A DNA stretch of 35,051 bases, taken from assembly GCF_014323725.1 (NCBI RefSeq), contig NZ_JABVED010000012.1, forward strand, positions 205,852 through 240,902, read 5' to 3'. Made by a program: the position numbers and the translations under genes. Source of the DNA: Actinokineospora xionganensis (GTDB taxonomy: Bacteria; Actinomycetota; Actinomycetes; Mycobacteriales; Pseudonocardiaceae). Positions 24,227 to 32,228 of the stretch are shown in pieces. The first letter of the stretch is position 1, and the number at the start of each line of letters is the position of its first letter. The notes beneath the pieces were generated by a model that saw only the letters and a list, made by a program, of their open reading frames with translations, had not been told where the DNA came from and searched no databases.

Positions 24227-25501
24227 CGAACGAGCCGTCTCGGTGAACGCAAGGCGGTGGGCGTCGCTTCGGATCACGCACAGCAGCACGGTGGTCAAGC
24301 CGAGGACACCCGCGGCGACGACCACCACGTGCGGCGCCACGAATTCGGCGGCGGCGCCCGCCGCGGCGAAACCCAGTCCTTGAGTGATCATCAGTCCGGC
24401 CAGGGCGATCGTCAGCGTCCGCCCGCGCAGGTTCTCCGGGGTGGCGTCGATGACCCGCTGGTCCAAGCCCATCGCGTAGGTGAAGCCGAATCCGCAGAGG
24501 AACAACAGGAGTGTCGCCAAGGCGGCCCCTGGGCGGACCGCGAACGCCAGCAATGGGAGGAACATCAGCGTGGCGATCGGCGCCACCAGCCGGACCCTGG
24601 TCGCGGGGGCCAGGAAGGCGCCCGCGAGGAGTTCGCCGAGGACCGCGCCGGCGGGGGCGGCGGACAACAGGAGCCCGACAAACGCGGGACCACTGCCCAG
24701 TTTGTCGGCGTAGGACACCGCCAACGCCTCGGGGGCGACGGCGAACGCGGGCGGGAGCCAGGTCAACAGCAGCAGAGGGCGCAGCCCGGGCAACGCCATG
24801 ACCTGCCTGACTCCCGCCAGCGACGCCTTGGCGATCGAGTCCCCGGCGTCAGTTGTGCGCGCTGGCCTGCGTTCGGTTCCGAAGCGCAGCAGCACCGCGG
24901 CGACCGCGCAGCCCGCCGCTGCCGACAGCAGTGACACACTCGGCGAGAGCACGAGCAGCAGCACGCCGCCGACGGCGAACCCGATCAGCTGCGTGCTCTG
25001 GGAAACCAGCCGCAACAGCGACCGCGCCAGCGCGTAGCCATCGCCGGTGACGACGTCTGGCAGCGTGGCCGCCCGGGCGCCCTGAAACACCGGCGCCACC
25101 GTGCCGAGAACAAGCAGGAGCAGGAACAGCGGCGCGATCGGCATGCCGGGGACCGCCATCGCGGCGACCACGCCGCAGCTGATCGCCTGGCACCCGACGA
25201 GCACATCCCGCGGTGGCCACCGGTCCGCGACCGCCGACAGCAGGGTCGCGCCGAGCAGGTACGGGGCGAAGCCGAGCGCGAAGGTCAGCGCCGAGAGCAG
25301 CGGGGACCCCGTCCGCTGGTACACGACGACCGACAGGGTGAGCTGCGCGACCACGTTGCCCAGCGTCGCGATCACCTGGGCGGCGAAGATCATGCGGAAC
25401 TCTGGGATGGCCAGGACGCGGAGGTAAGTCATCCGGGGAGCGGGTGAGGTCACCCGATGAGGATCCGGAGCACCCTGTCGCGGCTCAATGGATTCGGGCA
25501 T
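24221..25501 (-). CDS. MFS efflux transporter (MefA-like)
   Basis: A 12-helix major facilitator of up to 426 residues, of the enterobactin/macrolide-exporter-like subgroup. RMIFAAQVIATLGNVVAQLTL forms helix 1. FAPYLLGATLLSAVADRWPPRDVL carries the loop motif A equivalent. The central loop after helix 6 (FGTERRPARTTDAGDS) is short. Two starts are possible: ATG at 25501, immediately beside the ArsR gene, and ATG at 25432 (MTYLRVLAIPEF), which fits related proteins better but lacks a clear Shine-Dalgarno. The substrate is unknown. The divergent ArsR-type regulator is its likely repressor, a common pairing in actinomycetes for drug or ion efflux. The 3' end overlaps the secreted hydrolase stop. 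Confidence 0.88.
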   Translation of the reverse strand: MPESIEPRQGAPDPHRVTSPAPRMTYLRVLAIPEFRMIFAAQVIATLGNVVAQLTLSVVVYQRTGSPLLSALTFALGFAPYLLGATLLSAVADRWPPRDVLVGCQAISCGVVAAMAVPGMPIAPLFLLLLVLGTVAPVFQGARAATLPDVVTGDGYALARSLLRLVSQSTQLIGFAVGGVLLLVLSPSVSLLSAAAGCAVAAVLLRFGTERRPARTTDAGDSIAKASLAGVRQVMALPGLRPLLLLTWLPPAFAVAPEALAVSYADKLGSGPAFVGLLLSAAPAGAVLGELLAGAFLAPATRVRLVAPIATLMFLPLLAFAVRPGAALATLLLFLCGFGFTYAMGLDQRVIDATPENLRGRTLTIALAGLMITQGLGFAAAGAAAEFVAPHVVVVAAGVLGLTTVLLCVIRSDAHRLAFTETARSL

Positions 25502-25502
25502 A

Positions 25503-25513
25503 GTCGAATCGAC
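25503..25513. promoter_or_regulatory. Short palindrome between MFS and ArsR genes
   Basis: GTCGA-A-TCGAC lies between the ATG codons at 25501 (minus) and 25526 (plus), next to the AGGAGA of the ArsR gene. It could be an ArsR half-operator. Its arms are only 5 bp, so chance is not excluded. Confidence 0.3.
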
Positions 25514-25525
25514 GGCAGGAGAGCC

Positions 25526-26503
25526 ATGGCGACGGAACTGGTGGCGGGCGCCGACGACCTCCTGCGCTGTCGCTTCGCGTTATCTCCACTGTGGGAGACG
25601 ATCGCCGCGATCCGCACGCTCACCGACGTTCGCCGTCAGCCGTACCACCTGCCGTGGTTGCGGAGGGTCGACGGCCTGCTCGACGCCGACTATCTCGAAC
25701 CGCTGCTCGCGTTGCTCCCCCACAAGGGATACACCCCGGATTTCCTCACCCCGCCGCCACCAGGACCGCTGGCCGAGTTCGACGCGGAGCTGTCCCGGGT
25801 GGTGGCCACGGACCCAAACCAGGTGGCCGTCGAACTCCACCGGTGCCTGCGCGGACCCCGAACCGAAAGGGTGTCGGCTGAGCTCGCGGCGCGGCTGCTC
25901 GGCGATCCCACCAGGACCCTGGCGGAGATCGCAACGATCGTGCGGACCTGCTGGGAGCAGCTGATCGACCCGCAGTGGCCGCTGGTTCGCGACCGGCTCG
26001 AAGCGGACATCGCGGTGCGAGCCCGGCAGCTGGCAGACGGCGGTCTGCACAAGGTGCTCGCGGACCTGAACCCGCGAGTGCGGTGGAGTGACAACGCGGT
26101 GCGCGTCGACACCACGTATCCGATGCGCAGGCTGTTGGGCGGGCAAGGCCTGCTGCTCATGCCCAGTGTGTTCGTGTGGCCGGCGGTCATCGTCGTGGTC
26201 GAACCGCCGTGGCAACCCACGCTGATCTACCCGGTCCGCGGCGTCGCGGAGCTGTGGCAGGCCAGGCCCCAGCGGTCCACTCAGGCATTGGCCCGTCTCA
26301 TCGGGCGCACCCGGGCGCAGATCCTGGTCAACCTTGAAGCCGCGGCCTCGACCGGCACGCTCGCGCGCGCGCATGGGGTCAGCCCGGCCACCGTGTCCGG
26401 GCACCTGGCCGCGCTGCGCGACACCGGCTTGATCACCAGCCGCCGCGTCGGGCGCGTCGTCCTCTACGAACGCACGGCGCTCGGCGCCACGCTGACGAGT
26501 TGA
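25526..26503 (+). CDS. ArsR/SmtB-type winged-helix regulator with DUF5937-like N-terminus
   Basis: A 325-residue regulator. The ATG at 25526 has AGGAGA five bases upstream. Residues ~1-240 form the large N-terminal domain typical of this actinobacterial ArsR subgroup (CRFALSPLWETIAAIRTL, RRLLGGQGLLLMPSVFVWP). The last ~75 residues are a winged helix: IGRTRAQILVNLE, then GTLARAHGVSPATVSGHLAA and LRDTGLITSRRVGRVVLYER. There are no obvious metal-binding Cys-x-Cys ligands in the recognition region, so the inducer is probably organic rather than a metal. It is divergent from the MFS exporter, with overlapping 5' regions, implying tight mutual regulation of the pair. Confidence 0.9.
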   Translation: MATELVAGADDLLRCRFALSPLWETIAAIRTLTDVRRQPYHLPWLRRVDGLLDADYLEPLLALLPHKGYTPDFLTPPPPGPLAEFDAELSRVVATDPNQVAVELHRCLRGPRTERVSAELAARLLGDPTRTLAEIATIVRTCWEQLIDPQWPLVRDRLEADIAVRARQLADGGLHKVLADLNPRVRWSDNAVRVDTTYPMRRLLGGQGLLLMPSVFVWPAVIVVVEPPWQPTLIYPVRGVAELWQARPQRSTQALARLIGRTRAQILVNLEAAASTGTLARAHGVSPATVSGHLAALRDTGLITSRRVGRVVLYERTALGATLTS

Positions 26504-26618
26504 TCGAGCCGCGCGCTGCGCTGGTCGGGTGATGACCTCCGGTGTTTCACCAAGGACGCGGCAACGACCCTGTCGCGAGCGGGGCTTCGGCGCGATACTC
26601 CGGTCAGGAGACTGATCG

Positions 26619-26782
26619 CTGGACGTTGGCCATGACCGACCCGCTCGTCGAGGCGGACCCGGCACCGCGTGGGCAGGCAGCTGGCGACCCGGATGCTCGA
26701 CGACGCGGACTTCGACCTCGTCTCGGTCGAGGACGTGCCCGACGACCCGATGGACTGCCTGTACGTCTCCCGGAAGCGGTGA
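26619..26782 (+). pseudogene. SAM-dependent methyltransferase, frameshifted C-terminal remnant
   Basis: The frame ending at TGA 26780-26782 reads GRQLATRMLDDADFDLVSV, then EDVPDDPMDCLYVSRKR (from 26672). This is the usual tail of small-molecule SAM-dependent methyltransferases. Just upstream the expected sequence continues in other frames: WTLAMTDPLVE (26619-26660) and GGPGTAW, as if one or two small indels broke the gene. A TGA closes the tail's own frame at about 26633. The 115 bases before 26619 carry no supported gene. The remnant ends 8 bases before the stop of the convergent SDR gene. Confidence 0.6.
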
Positions 26783-26789
26783 CTGGGCG

Positions 26790-27749
26790 TCAGCTCCGTG
26801 CGCGGGTGCGCCGCACCAGGTCGGCGGCGGCGTCGTCCCACCGTGCGAAGTCGAAGGCGAACCCGGCGTCGAGCAGGCGTCGCGGGACGACGCGGCGGCT
26901 TTTGAGCAGCAGCTCGGTGTCGGACCGCAGGACGAACGCGCCGACCTCGGCCATCCACTTCGTCGCGGGCAGCCCGACCGGCATCCGCCAAGCCCGGCGG
27001 AGGGTCCGCATGAAGTCACGCTGCGGAACCGGTCCGGGCGCGGCCAGGTTGACCGGGCCCGCGAGGTCGTCGCGGGTGAGGAGGAGGTCGACGGCGCGGA
27101 GGAAGTCGTGGTCGTGGATCCAGGAGACGTACTGCCGCCCGCCCGCGACCGGCCCGCCGAGACCCAGCCGGACCATCCAGGACATGACGTCGAAGACGCT
27201 CGCTCGGTCCGGGCTCATCACCATGGCGGTCCGCAGCGCGACCTTGCGGGTGTCCGGGGTCGGCGCCTGTTCCTGCGCGAGTTCCCACCGCTTGGCGATC
27301 TCGGCGCTGAACGCCCAGTAGTCCGGAACTCCAGGCTCTGTACCGCCGATGACTCCAGAGGCTTCGTCGTTGGCGGCGTCGAAGCGGTGGGCGTAGATCG
27401 TCGCGGTGCTCATCTGCAGCCACACCCGCGGCGGCGCGGCGGCCCCGGCGATCGCGTCCCCGACCGCCCGCGCGGAGTCCACCCGCGAGTCCATCATCTC
27501 CCGCAGGTTCGACTCGGTGTAACGGCAGCTGACGCTGCGCCCGGCCAGGTTGACCACCGCGTCGCAGCCGTCGATCTCGGCCGCCCAGGCGCCGACGGTG
27601 CGGCCGTCCCAGGCAACGGACCGGACCCCGCCCCCGAGGTCGACCCCGGCCCGCCTGGTGAGCACGACGACCTCGTGCCCGGCCGCCGCGAGCGACCGGC
27701 TGAGAAATCCCCCGACATTCCCGGTCCCACCGGGCAACACGATCTTCAT
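26790..27749 (-). CDS. TIGR01777-type NAD(P)-dependent epimerase/SDR
   Basis: A 319-residue extended short-chain dehydrogenase of the TIGR01777 group (SDR39U1/SulA-like). MKIVLPGGTGNVGGFLSRSL gives the N-terminal Rossmann G-x-x-G-x-x-G. DAVVNLAGRSV is the NLAG strand, and LQMSTATIYAHR is the Ser-containing active-site strand. The expected active-site Tyr region is DYWAFSAEIAKRWE, without the canonical YxxxK, as is usual in this subgroup. YVSWIHDHDFLRAVDLLL and the C-terminal DUF1731-like part (PQRDFMRTLRRAWRMP, RRVVPRRLLDAGF) complete it. ATG at 27749 is preferred over the open frame start at 27767 because it begins the Rossmann strand and has GGGGGTG five bases upstream. The physiological substrate is unknown. 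Confidence 0.92.
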   Translation of the reverse strand: MKIVLPGGTGNVGGFLSRSLAAAGHEVVVLTRRAGVDLGGGVRSVAWDGRTVGAWAAEIDGCDAVVNLAGRSVSCRYTESNLREMMDSRVDSARAVGDAIAGAAAPPRVWLQMSTATIYAHRFDAANDEASGVIGGTEPGVPDYWAFSAEIAKRWELAQEQAPTPDTRKVALRTAMVMSPDRASVFDVMSWMVRLGLGGPVAGGRQYVSWIHDHDFLRAVDLLLTRDDLAGPVNLAAPGPVPQRDFMRTLRRAWRMPVGLPATKWMAEVGAFVLRSDTELLLKSRRVVPRRLLDAGFAFDFARWDDAAADLVRRTRARS

Positions 27750-27826
27750 GATCACCCCCACGACCACGCTACCGCCGAACCCGCCTGCAGCGCGGTGACC
27801 TGCGGCACCGCCGCGACGAGAGGTGC

Positions 27827-30163
27827 TCAGGTCGCCGGGTGCTCGCCGCGTCCGCTCGCGACCCAGGTCGCGATCTGGGTGCGCGTGCTGAAGCCGAGGG
27901 TGCTCAGGATGTGGTCGACGTGCGATTCCGCCGTGCGGACGGAGATGGTCAGCGCGTCGGCGATCTCACGGTTGCTCTTGCCCTCGGCGATGAGGTCGGC
28001 GACCTGGTTCTGCCGTCGGGTGAGGGGCCGCTCCAGCTTCGCCAGGCGCTGGGCGCGCGCGGGCCGCTCATCGAGGGCGACCGCGATGGCTTCGGCGGCG
28101 GTGAACCGGGCGCCAAGCCCGTATGCGGCGTCGAACGACTCCTGGCCGAGCGCGCCGAGCGCCACGGCGCGGTGGCGGGCGTGGACGTCGGACTCCCACC
28201 CGCTGGTGATCATGGCGGCGTTGGCGTGGCCGATCTCGTCCGTGGCGCCGTCGAGCAGGGCGGCGTGGATGGCGTCGCCCTGGGCGGCGGCGATCGAACT
28301 CAGCAACCGCAGCCCGTCGGCGACGCACGTCTGGTCGTCGAGGTCCCTGGCGAGCCGCAGGCTCTCCCGGGCCAGTTCGGCGGCTTCGGCCGTCTCGCCG
28401 TCCTCCAGGCGCAACATCCCGAGGTTCCACAGCCCGACGGCGCGCTGCGCCGTGTGCCCGTGTTCGGCCGCTATCGGCAGGGCCTCGCGCAGCAGGGCCT
28501 CAGCGCGCCGCGGCTCGCCTGCGGCGCTGTAGGTGTGGGCGAGGACGATCCGGCAGCTCAACATCGAGTACGGGCGGTACGCCCGTTCCCACTCCGAGGT
28601 GGGCTCCCAGTTCTCGAACCAGTCCAGCACCCGAGCCAGGATCGCGGTCGCCGCCACGGGCCTGCCCGCGAAGAGGTGCAACGCGGCCCGCGAGCGCTGG
28701 ATGAGGATCGACTCAAGCGCCGAGTGCAGCCCGAGCTCGTCGATGACCTGTTCGGCCTCGTCCAGGAACCCGGTCGCGGACTGCCCGGCCCGCAGGATCG
28801 GCAGCCACGCGCGGTCGCACAGTGCCTGGGCCCGCTCACGGCTGGGCGTGGGGTCGGCGGCGAGGAGCCGGTCGAGCCACCGGGCGCCCTCGGCGGACGC
28901 CTTCGCCGACCAGTAGGTGAGCATGGCCGCGGCCATGCGCATGCCCGCCCTGGCTTCGCCGGGCTCGGTGGCGCAGAACTCCAGTGCCGCACGCAGATTC
29001 CCGCGTTCGCGCAGACCCCGCGCCGCCGCGGCCTCGCCCGCGCCCGCGAGGTACTGCAGCCGCAGGGTCGCGAGTAGCCCCGCGTAGAAGTCCCGGTGCC
29101 GACGCCGCAGGGCCGCCATCTCGTCGTCGCCCAGTTGCCGCATGCCGAAGTCCCGCAGGGTCTCCAACATGACGTACCGCGTCTGCTCGCCGCCCTCGGC
29201 GCTCAGGATCGACTTGTCCACCAACGAGTCCAGCACATCGATGACCACGGCCGCGGGAAGATCGTCGCCGACCACGACGGCCTCGACCGCGTCGAGTTCG
29301 AACCCGCCGGAGAACAGCGCCGCCCTCGCCCACATCGCCCGCTCGGCCGGATTGCACAGCGCGTGGCTCCACTCGACGGTCGCCTGCAGCGTCTGGTGCC
29401 GGGCGGGGCCGAGGCGGCGGCCCAGGGTCAGCAGCCGGAACCGGTCCCCGAGCCGGTCGACGATCTCCTCGGCCGTCAGCGACCGCAGCCGCACCGCCGC
29501 GAGCTCGATCGCCAGCGGGATGCCGTCGAGCCACCGGCACAGGGCGGCGACGGCGGCGTAGTTGTGTTCGTCGACGTGGAAGTCGGACCGGACCGCCCGC
29601 GCCCGGTCGATCAACAGCGTGGTCCCGTCGTAGCGCAGCACCTCGGCGGCGGAGGTCGCCGCCTCCGGGTCCGGCACCGCCAGCGGCGGCACGACGAACC
29701 CGGCCTCACCGACCACGCCCAGGGATTCCCGGCTCGTCGCCAGGACGTGCACCCGCGGCGCGGCCCGCGTGATCCGGTCGACCAGCTTGGCCACCGCGTC
29801 CACCAGGTGCTCGCAGTTGTCCAGCACCAGCAGGACGTGGGCGTCGGCCAGGTGCTCCAGCAGCGCGTCCGCGACGTTGCCGTGGGTGGGGTCGGCCACG
29901 TCGAGCTGGGCGGCGACGGTGTGGGCGAGCAGTGCCGGGTCCCGAAGCTCCGCCAGCTCGACCAGCCGGACCCGCCCGCCGAACGTCCGGCGCAGCTGCT
30001 CGGCCACCCGCAGCGCCAGCCTGGTCTTGCCCACGCCACCGGGCCCGGTCAGCGTGACCAGCCGCGACTCGCCGAGCAGCAGGCGGATTTCCGCGACCTC
30101 TGGCCCGCGTCCCACGAAGCTGGTCACGTCGACGGGCAGGCGCGGCTGGTCTTGGCGGGTCAC
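27827..30163 (-). CDS. Second large AAA/NB-ARC-like ATPase LuxR-type regulator
   Basis: A 778-residue paralogue of the regulator at 20927-23224. VTSFVGRGPEVAEIRLLL is followed by Walker A GPGGVGKT (residues 40-47), Walker B VLLVLDNCEHLVDAV, VLATSRESLGVVGE and LDGIPLAIELAAVRLRSL. A TPR-like helical region follows, and a C-terminal LuxR helix-turn-helix: LTRRQNQVADLIAEGKSNRE, then ISVRTAESHVDHILSTLGF. The start is GTG at 30163, with no Shine-Dalgarno but a TATTTT 8-13 bases upstream, consistent with a leaderless transcript. The same distance to Walker A as in the paralogue supports this choice, and the longer open frame up to 31645 is antisense to the kinase. It is divergent from the histidine kinase gene by 84 bases. 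Targets and effector are unknown. Confidence 0.93.
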   Translation of the reverse strand: MTRQDQPRLPVDVTSFVGRGPEVAEIRLLLGESRLVTLTGPGGVGKTRLALRVAEQLRRTFGGRVRLVELAELRDPALLAHTVAAQLDVADPTHGNVADALLEHLADAHVLLVLDNCEHLVDAVAKLVDRITRAAPRVHVLATSRESLGVVGEAGFVVPPLAVPDPEAATSAAEVLRYDGTTLLIDRARAVRSDFHVDEHNYAAVAALCRWLDGIPLAIELAAVRLRSLTAEEIVDRLGDRFRLLTLGRRLGPARHQTLQATVEWSHALCNPAERAMWARAALFSGGFELDAVEAVVVGDDLPAAVVIDVLDSLVDKSILSAEGGEQTRYVMLETLRDFGMRQLGDDEMAALRRRHRDFYAGLLATLRLQYLAGAGEAAAARGLRERGNLRAALEFCATEPGEARAGMRMAAAMLTYWSAKASAEGARWLDRLLAADPTPSRERAQALCDRAWLPILRAGQSATGFLDEAEQVIDELGLHSALESILIQRSRAALHLFAGRPVAATAILARVLDWFENWEPTSEWERAYRPYSMLSCRIVLAHTYSAAGEPRRAEALLREALPIAAEHGHTAQRAVGLWNLGMLRLEDGETAEAAELARESLRLARDLDDQTCVADGLRLLSSIAAAQGDAIHAALLDGATDEIGHANAAMITSGWESDVHARHRAVALGALGQESFDAAYGLGARFTAAEAIAVALDERPARAQRLAKLERPLTRRQNQVADLIAEGKSNREIADALTISVRTAESHVDHILSTLGFSTRTQIATWVASGRGEHPAT

Positions 30164-30170
30164 AGGCGTC

Positions 30171-30208
30171 AAAATACGCCCGAACGGCGCAGTGGGTCGG
30201 TTTAAGAT
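30171..30208. promoter_or_regulatory. Divergent -10 elements for the AAA-LuxR and kinase genes
   Basis: On the minus strand TATTTT (30171-30176) sits 7 bases before GTG 30163. On the plus strand TAAGAT (30203-30208) sits about 40 bases before the kinase GTG at 30248. Matching -35 boxes are weak on both sides, suggesting activator dependence or a non-housekeeping sigma factor. Confidence 0.35.
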
Positions 30209-30247
30209 CGGTGTCCGCAGACGACAGATCATCGGAGACGGGGCAGA

Positions 30248-31459
30248 GTGCGCGGTGGGTCCGGGGACATGCCGCCTACCGGCCGGGCGCGAACGTCCCT
30301 GCTGAGCCGGACGCCGCCCGCTCTCGTCGACGGCGTCCTGCTGGGTGTCTGCGCCCTGGACGTGTGGTTCATGTTCCACTTCGCCGACGGGGAGCCGATC
30401 GACGTCGCCGTGCTCGCCGTGGCGATCATCGCGGTGCTCGGGGTGCCGCTGCGCAGGCGATGGCCGTTTGTCGCGTTCCTCATCGCGGTGCCCGCCACGC
30501 TCATGGCGGGCGCGCAGGCGACCACCGCGATCACCCTCTACGCCGTCGCCGTGCGCAGCCGCAACCGGCCGGTGCTCGCCTGCTGCACGGCCGTGGTGGC
30601 GGTGTGCCTGGTGCTGCCGTGGCCGTGGGTCGCGGGCGAGGTGTTCGACGGCACGACGCTGGCGGGTCTCGGCTACGCCGTGAGCTGGGCGGGCGCGATC
30701 GTGTTCCTGGGCCAGTTCGTGCAGACCCGGCGGGACCTGTCCGCGCGGCTGGTCGAGATCGGCGAGGCGCGCGAGCACGAACGCGAACTGGTGGCGCAGA
30801 CCGTGCTCGCCCGGGAGCGCGCACAGTTGGCGCGGGAAATGCACGACGTCGTCTCCCACCAGGTCAGCCTGATCGCCGTGCAGGCCGGTGCGCTGCGGAT
30901 GAGCGTGCCCGACCCCGTCGTGGGCGACGCCGCCGAGACGATCCGCCTGCTCAGCGTCAGCACCCTCGACGAGCTGCGCCACATGGTCGCGGTGCTGCGC
31001 GCGTCGGGGACCTCGATCACCGAACTCGCGCCGCAACCGACCCTGGCCGACCTGCGCCCGCTGGTGGCCAACAGCGGCATCGTCACCCGGCTCGACGGCT
31101 CCCTGCCCGCCGACCTGGCCCCGTCGCTGCAGCGCGCGGTCTACCGGACCGTGCAGGAAGCGCTCACCAACGCACGCAAACACGCGCCCGGCGCGACCGC
31201 CACCGTGCAGGTCTGGCACGACGACACCCACCTCGGCGCGACGATCACCAACACCGCACCGACCCGGCCCGCCCTCGCGCTGCCCAGTGACAAGCATGGC
31301 CTGGTCGGCTTGCGGGAGCGGGCCGAACTGCTCGACGGGACCGTGACCGCGGGCCCGACCGCGGCGGGCGGCTTCGAAGTCCGGCTCCGGTTGGGCTACG
31401 GAAAGCCAATTCCCTGCCCAGCGGCCGTGGAGCCGACCACCGGGGGGGAGCACAGATGA
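30248..31459 (+). CDS. NarL-type two-component sensor histidine kinase, now orphan
   Basis: A 403-residue membrane kinase of the HPK7/HisKA_3 family. About four to five hydrophobic segments lie between residues ~25 and 160, with little extracytoplasmic sequence. A coiled linker (LVEIGEAREHERELVAQTV) follows. The phospho-acceptor box REMHDVVSHQVSLIAVQAG has His199. The ATPase domain shows VQEALTNARKHAPG (N box) and KHGLVGLRERAELLDGT (G box, first Gly replaced). The start is GTG 30248 with GGAG 11 bases upstream. Its stop overlaps the ATG of the following response-regulator start (ATGA at 31456-31459), the normal operon arrangement, but that regulator is cut off after about 16 codons. The kinase therefore has no encoded partner here. 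Many relatives respond to cell-envelope stress. Confidence 0.92.
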   Translation: MRGGSGDMPPTGRARTSLLSRTPPALVDGVLLGVCALDVWFMFHFADGEPIDVAVLAVAIIAVLGVPLRRRWPFVAFLIAVPATLMAGAQATTAITLYAVAVRSRNRPVLACCTAVVAVCLVLPWPWVAGEVFDGTTLAGLGYAVSWAGAIVFLGQFVQTRRDLSARLVEIGEAREHERELVAQTVLARERAQLAREMHDVVSHQVSLIAVQAGALRMSVPDPVVGDAAETIRLLSVSTLDELRHMVAVLRASGTSITELAPQPTLADLRPLVANSGIVTRLDGSLPADLAPSLQRAVYRTVQEALTNARKHAPGATATVQVWHDDTHLGATITNTAPTRPALALPSDKHGLVGLRERAELLDGTVTAGPTAAGGFEVRLRLGYGKPIPCPAAVEPTTGGEHR

Positions 31460-31572
31460 TTCGGGTTGTGGTCGTGGACGACGAGGCGCTGGTCCGCTCC
31501 GGCTCCGACCCCGATGCGCACCGGAAGTGTACGGTGTACACATGTCAAGCGATCCACGTCGCGTGCCGCTGA
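31456..31572 (+). pseudogene. Response regulator, N-terminal stub
   Basis: From ATG 31456, overlapping the kinase stop, the frame reads MIRVVVVDDEALVRSG, the unmistakable first beta strand and acidic pocket of a NarL/FixJ receiver domain. After codon 16 (about 31504) the receiver similarity ends abruptly; the frame then runs through the tetR promoter and start to a stop at 31570-31572. The phosphorylation Asp, the rest of the receiver and the LuxR output domain are absent from the next 3.5 kb. A deletion or replacement at the tetR junction is the simplest explanation. Confidence 0.85.
31527..31541. promoter_or_regulatory. TetR operator overlapping a leaderless promoter
   Basis: GTGTAC-GGT-GTACAC is a perfect inverted repeat (6-bp arms, 3-bp centre) ending one base before the tetR ATG at 31542. 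The -10-like TACGGT (31530-31535) lies within it, 6 bases before the ATG, so the transcript is probably leaderless. Repressor bound here would cover the -10 and the start codon, a simple autorepression loop. Confidence 0.6.
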
Positions 31573-32228
31573 ACCGCGACCGCGTCCTGCGTGCCGCCGT
31601 GGCGCTCGCCGACGACGTGGGCATCGAGTCGTTGAGTATGCGCAACCTCGCCCAAGAGTTGGGCGTGGTGCCGATGGCGCTTTACAAGCACGTGGCCAAC
31701 AAGGAAGAACTGCTCGACGGCATGGTCGAGGTCATCGTCGGCGAGATAGCCGCCCCAGTGTCCGACTCCGACTGGAAATCCGCGATCCGCCAACGCGTCC
31801 TCTCCGCGCGGGAGGCGCTGCTGCGCCACCGCTGGGCGTCACAGGTGATCGAATCGCGCAGCCACGCCACCCCGGTGGTGCTCGCGTACATGGACTCGCT
31901 GATCGGCATGTTCCGGGCGGGCGGATTCTCCCTCGATCTCACCCACCACGTGATGCACGCGCTCGGCAGTCGGATGTGGGGGTTCACCCAGGAGGTGTTC
32001 CCGACCCCGCCGCCCCCGGAGGACCCGGACCCGCGCGCGGCGATGCTCACCCAGTTCGCCGAGAAGTACCCGCACATCACCGAACTCGCCACCGCGACCG
32101 CCCACGACGCGGAATCGTCCGTCGGCGGCGGGTGCGACGACCAGTTCGAGTTCGAGTTCGCGCTGGACGTGCTCCTAGACGGCTTCGAACGGCTCCACCA
32201 ACAGCACTGGACCTCGCAGCCGGATTGA
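31542..32228 (+). CDS. TetR-family regulator (TetR_C_1 type)
   Basis: A 228-residue repressor. The N-terminal helix-turn-helix spans NRDRVLRAAVALADDVG, IESLSMRNLAQELGVVPMAL and YKHVANKEELLDGM (residues ~10-60). The C-terminal ligand domain (QRVLSAREALLRHRWASQV; DLTHHVMHALGSRMWGFTQE) fits the TetR_C_1 group. ATG 31542 directly follows a palindromic operator. It begins inside the broken response regulator gene and reads away from the kinase. No transporter or enzyme target lies next to it: the downstream neighbour is a convergent small protein whose stop codon abuts its own (TGATCA at 32226-32231). Its regulon is therefore either itself only or elsewhere. Confidence 0.92.
   Translation: MSSDPRRVPLNRDRVLRAAVALADDVGIESLSMRNLAQELGVVPMALYKHVANKEELLDGMVEVIVGEIAAPVSDSDWKSAIRQRVLSAREALLRHRWASQVIESRSHATPVVLAYMDSLIGMFRAGGFSLDLTHHVMHALGSRMWGFTQEVFPTPPPPEDPDPRAAMLTQFAEKYPHITELATATAHDAESSVGGGCDDQFEFEFALDVLLDGFERLHQQHWTSQPD

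Noticed and set aside
24257..24934. 225-codon rightward frame
   Set aside because: Gln/Gly/Arg-rich antisense of the MFS exporter's helices.
26542..27321. 259-codon rightward frame
   Set aside because: It starts in the methyltransferase remnant and then runs antisense to the SDR gene; no domain is visible.
30164..31645. N-terminal extension of the second AAA-LuxR frame
   Set aside because: Antisense to the histidine kinase; the true start aligns with the paralogue at GTG 30163.
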